DNA of 6,091 nucleotides from an uncultured Deinococcales bacterium (lineage in GTDB: Bacteria > Deinococcota > Deinococci > Deinococcales > Trueperaceae). A model generated the notes under the pieces. That model searched no databases. It had not been told where the DNA came from and worked only from the letters and a program-made list of their open reading frames with translations. Shown here piece after piece: positions 5,654 to 6,091 of this stretch. A program made the position numbers and the translations under genes. Where the stretch lies: positions 1 to 6,091 of the forward strand of contig CALGZD010000302.1 in NCBI GenBank assembly GCA_937934635.1, read 5' to 3'. The number at the start of each line of letters is the position of its first letter. The first letter of the stretch is position 1.

Positions 5654-5682
5654 AAAAAAACCCACTTGAATATTCAAGTAGG
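5654..5682 (-). terminator. Hairpin with A/T-run, best read as a - strand terminator
   Basis: A perfect 16-base palindrome (ACTTGAATATTCAAGT, 5664-5679) is extended by CC/GG. Seven A (5654-5660) lie on the ybjN side. Read on the - strand this is a stem with one U-G wobble followed by seven U, a good terminator for transcription coming from the right. On the + strand the wobble becomes a C-A mismatch and no U-run follows directly, so for the ybjN-like gene the weaker hairpin and T-run at 5692-5715 may do the job. Confidence 0.55.
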
Positions 5683-5691
5683 TCAATAGTT

Positions 5692-5715
5692 GCACTAAAA
5701 GGTGTTCTTTTTTTT
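5692..5715 (+). terminator. Weak terminator candidate after the ybjN-like gene
   Basis: GCACT and GGTGT can pair around AAAA with two G-U wobbles, followed almost at once by C and eight T (5708-5715). The stem is short and weak, so termination may rely on the hairpin at 5661-5682 as well. Confidence 0.3.
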
Positions 5716-6091
5716 CTTATACCGTGTCCGAAAATATATGTAATCAACAAATGAGCTAGAGCTATCATTTGCTCAACCACATTCCGTGTGTTACCTAGAT
5801 ATCTCCATAAAAATGACATCAGACTAAACTAATCAGCCTAAACTAGGGATATAAACAGAATTGGTATAAATCAAGCAGCTTCTTGAGATTGCACCCAAGT
5901 GCGACTTATGCCTTTAAATCTTAAACATCCGATGAATATCTGCTTAAGCTATTCAAATTTACATATAGCCAACAAATACTAACGATTCTATATAGTTTAG
6001 ATAATGCTTACTTTGTATAACAAAAGAAGTATGTAAACAGGTCTAAAAATATATAAGAAAGAAAATTCCATAGCCCATGAATTCTTTACAA

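Larger units (their letters stand above)
5636..6091. other. Intergenic stretch without a recognisable gene
   Basis: After the ybjN-like stop the sequence is AT-rich with frequent stops in all frames. It holds the terminator-like hairpin at 5654-5682, a weak hairpin followed by eight T (5692-5715) and a small 6-bp hairpin near 5889-5904 (TTGCAC / GTGCGA). I see no gene, tRNA or mobile element up to the window end. Confidence 0.6.

Overview
The window is AT-rich DNA that looks like the chromosome of a gammaproteobacterium, most likely Moraxellaceae (Psychrobacter-like). That placement rests on the general look of the AccA, AccD and YbjN proteins and the base composition; no rRNA or other marker confirms it.

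Layout from left to right. (1) Positions 1-163 hold an open frame on the + strand that enters from outside the window and ends in TAA; I do not recognise it. (2) Positions 218-905 on the - strand hold the C-terminal part of a protein built of about eight YD/RHS-like repeats. Its 5' part is gone, cut off exactly at the end of an insertion sequence. (3) Positions 906-1911 are a complete IS982-family element: one intact 301-residue transposase between perfect 17-bp terminal inverted repeats, with no visible target duplication. (4) Positions 1912-2486 have no convincing gene. They contain a strong palindrome 7 bp from the IS end, a short hairpin, and a 14-bp inverted repeat whose arms lie about 325 bp apart around a short doubtful ORF. 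(5) Positions 2487-4463 on the - strand are the accD-accA operon, which encodes the two carboxyltransferase subunits of acetyl-CoA carboxylase (first committed step of fatty acid synthesis). The genes overlap by 17 bp, and a clear terminator follows accA. (6) Positions 4464-5149 form a long divergent intergenic region with three families of short tandem repeats (12-bp, TTAAGCATCA and 10-bp units) and a possible 49-codon ORF for a single-span membrane peptide. (7) Positions 5150-5635 on the + strand encode a YbjN-domain protein that seems to lack a Shine-Dalgarno site. (8) Positions 5636-6091 hold a terminator-like hairpin and otherwise nothing I can support.

AccD and AccA form the alpha2beta2 carboxyltransferase, and the overlapping layout suggests coupled, roughly equal translation. 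The left third is a remodelled accessory stretch: an IS, a truncated repeat protein and several inverted repeats. I see no defence, secretion or biosynthetic system. The points most worth a second look are the IS-linked gene truncation, the repeat-rich accD/ybjN spacer with its small ORF, the C-terminal extension of AccA, and the possible MITE-like segment at 2085-2437.
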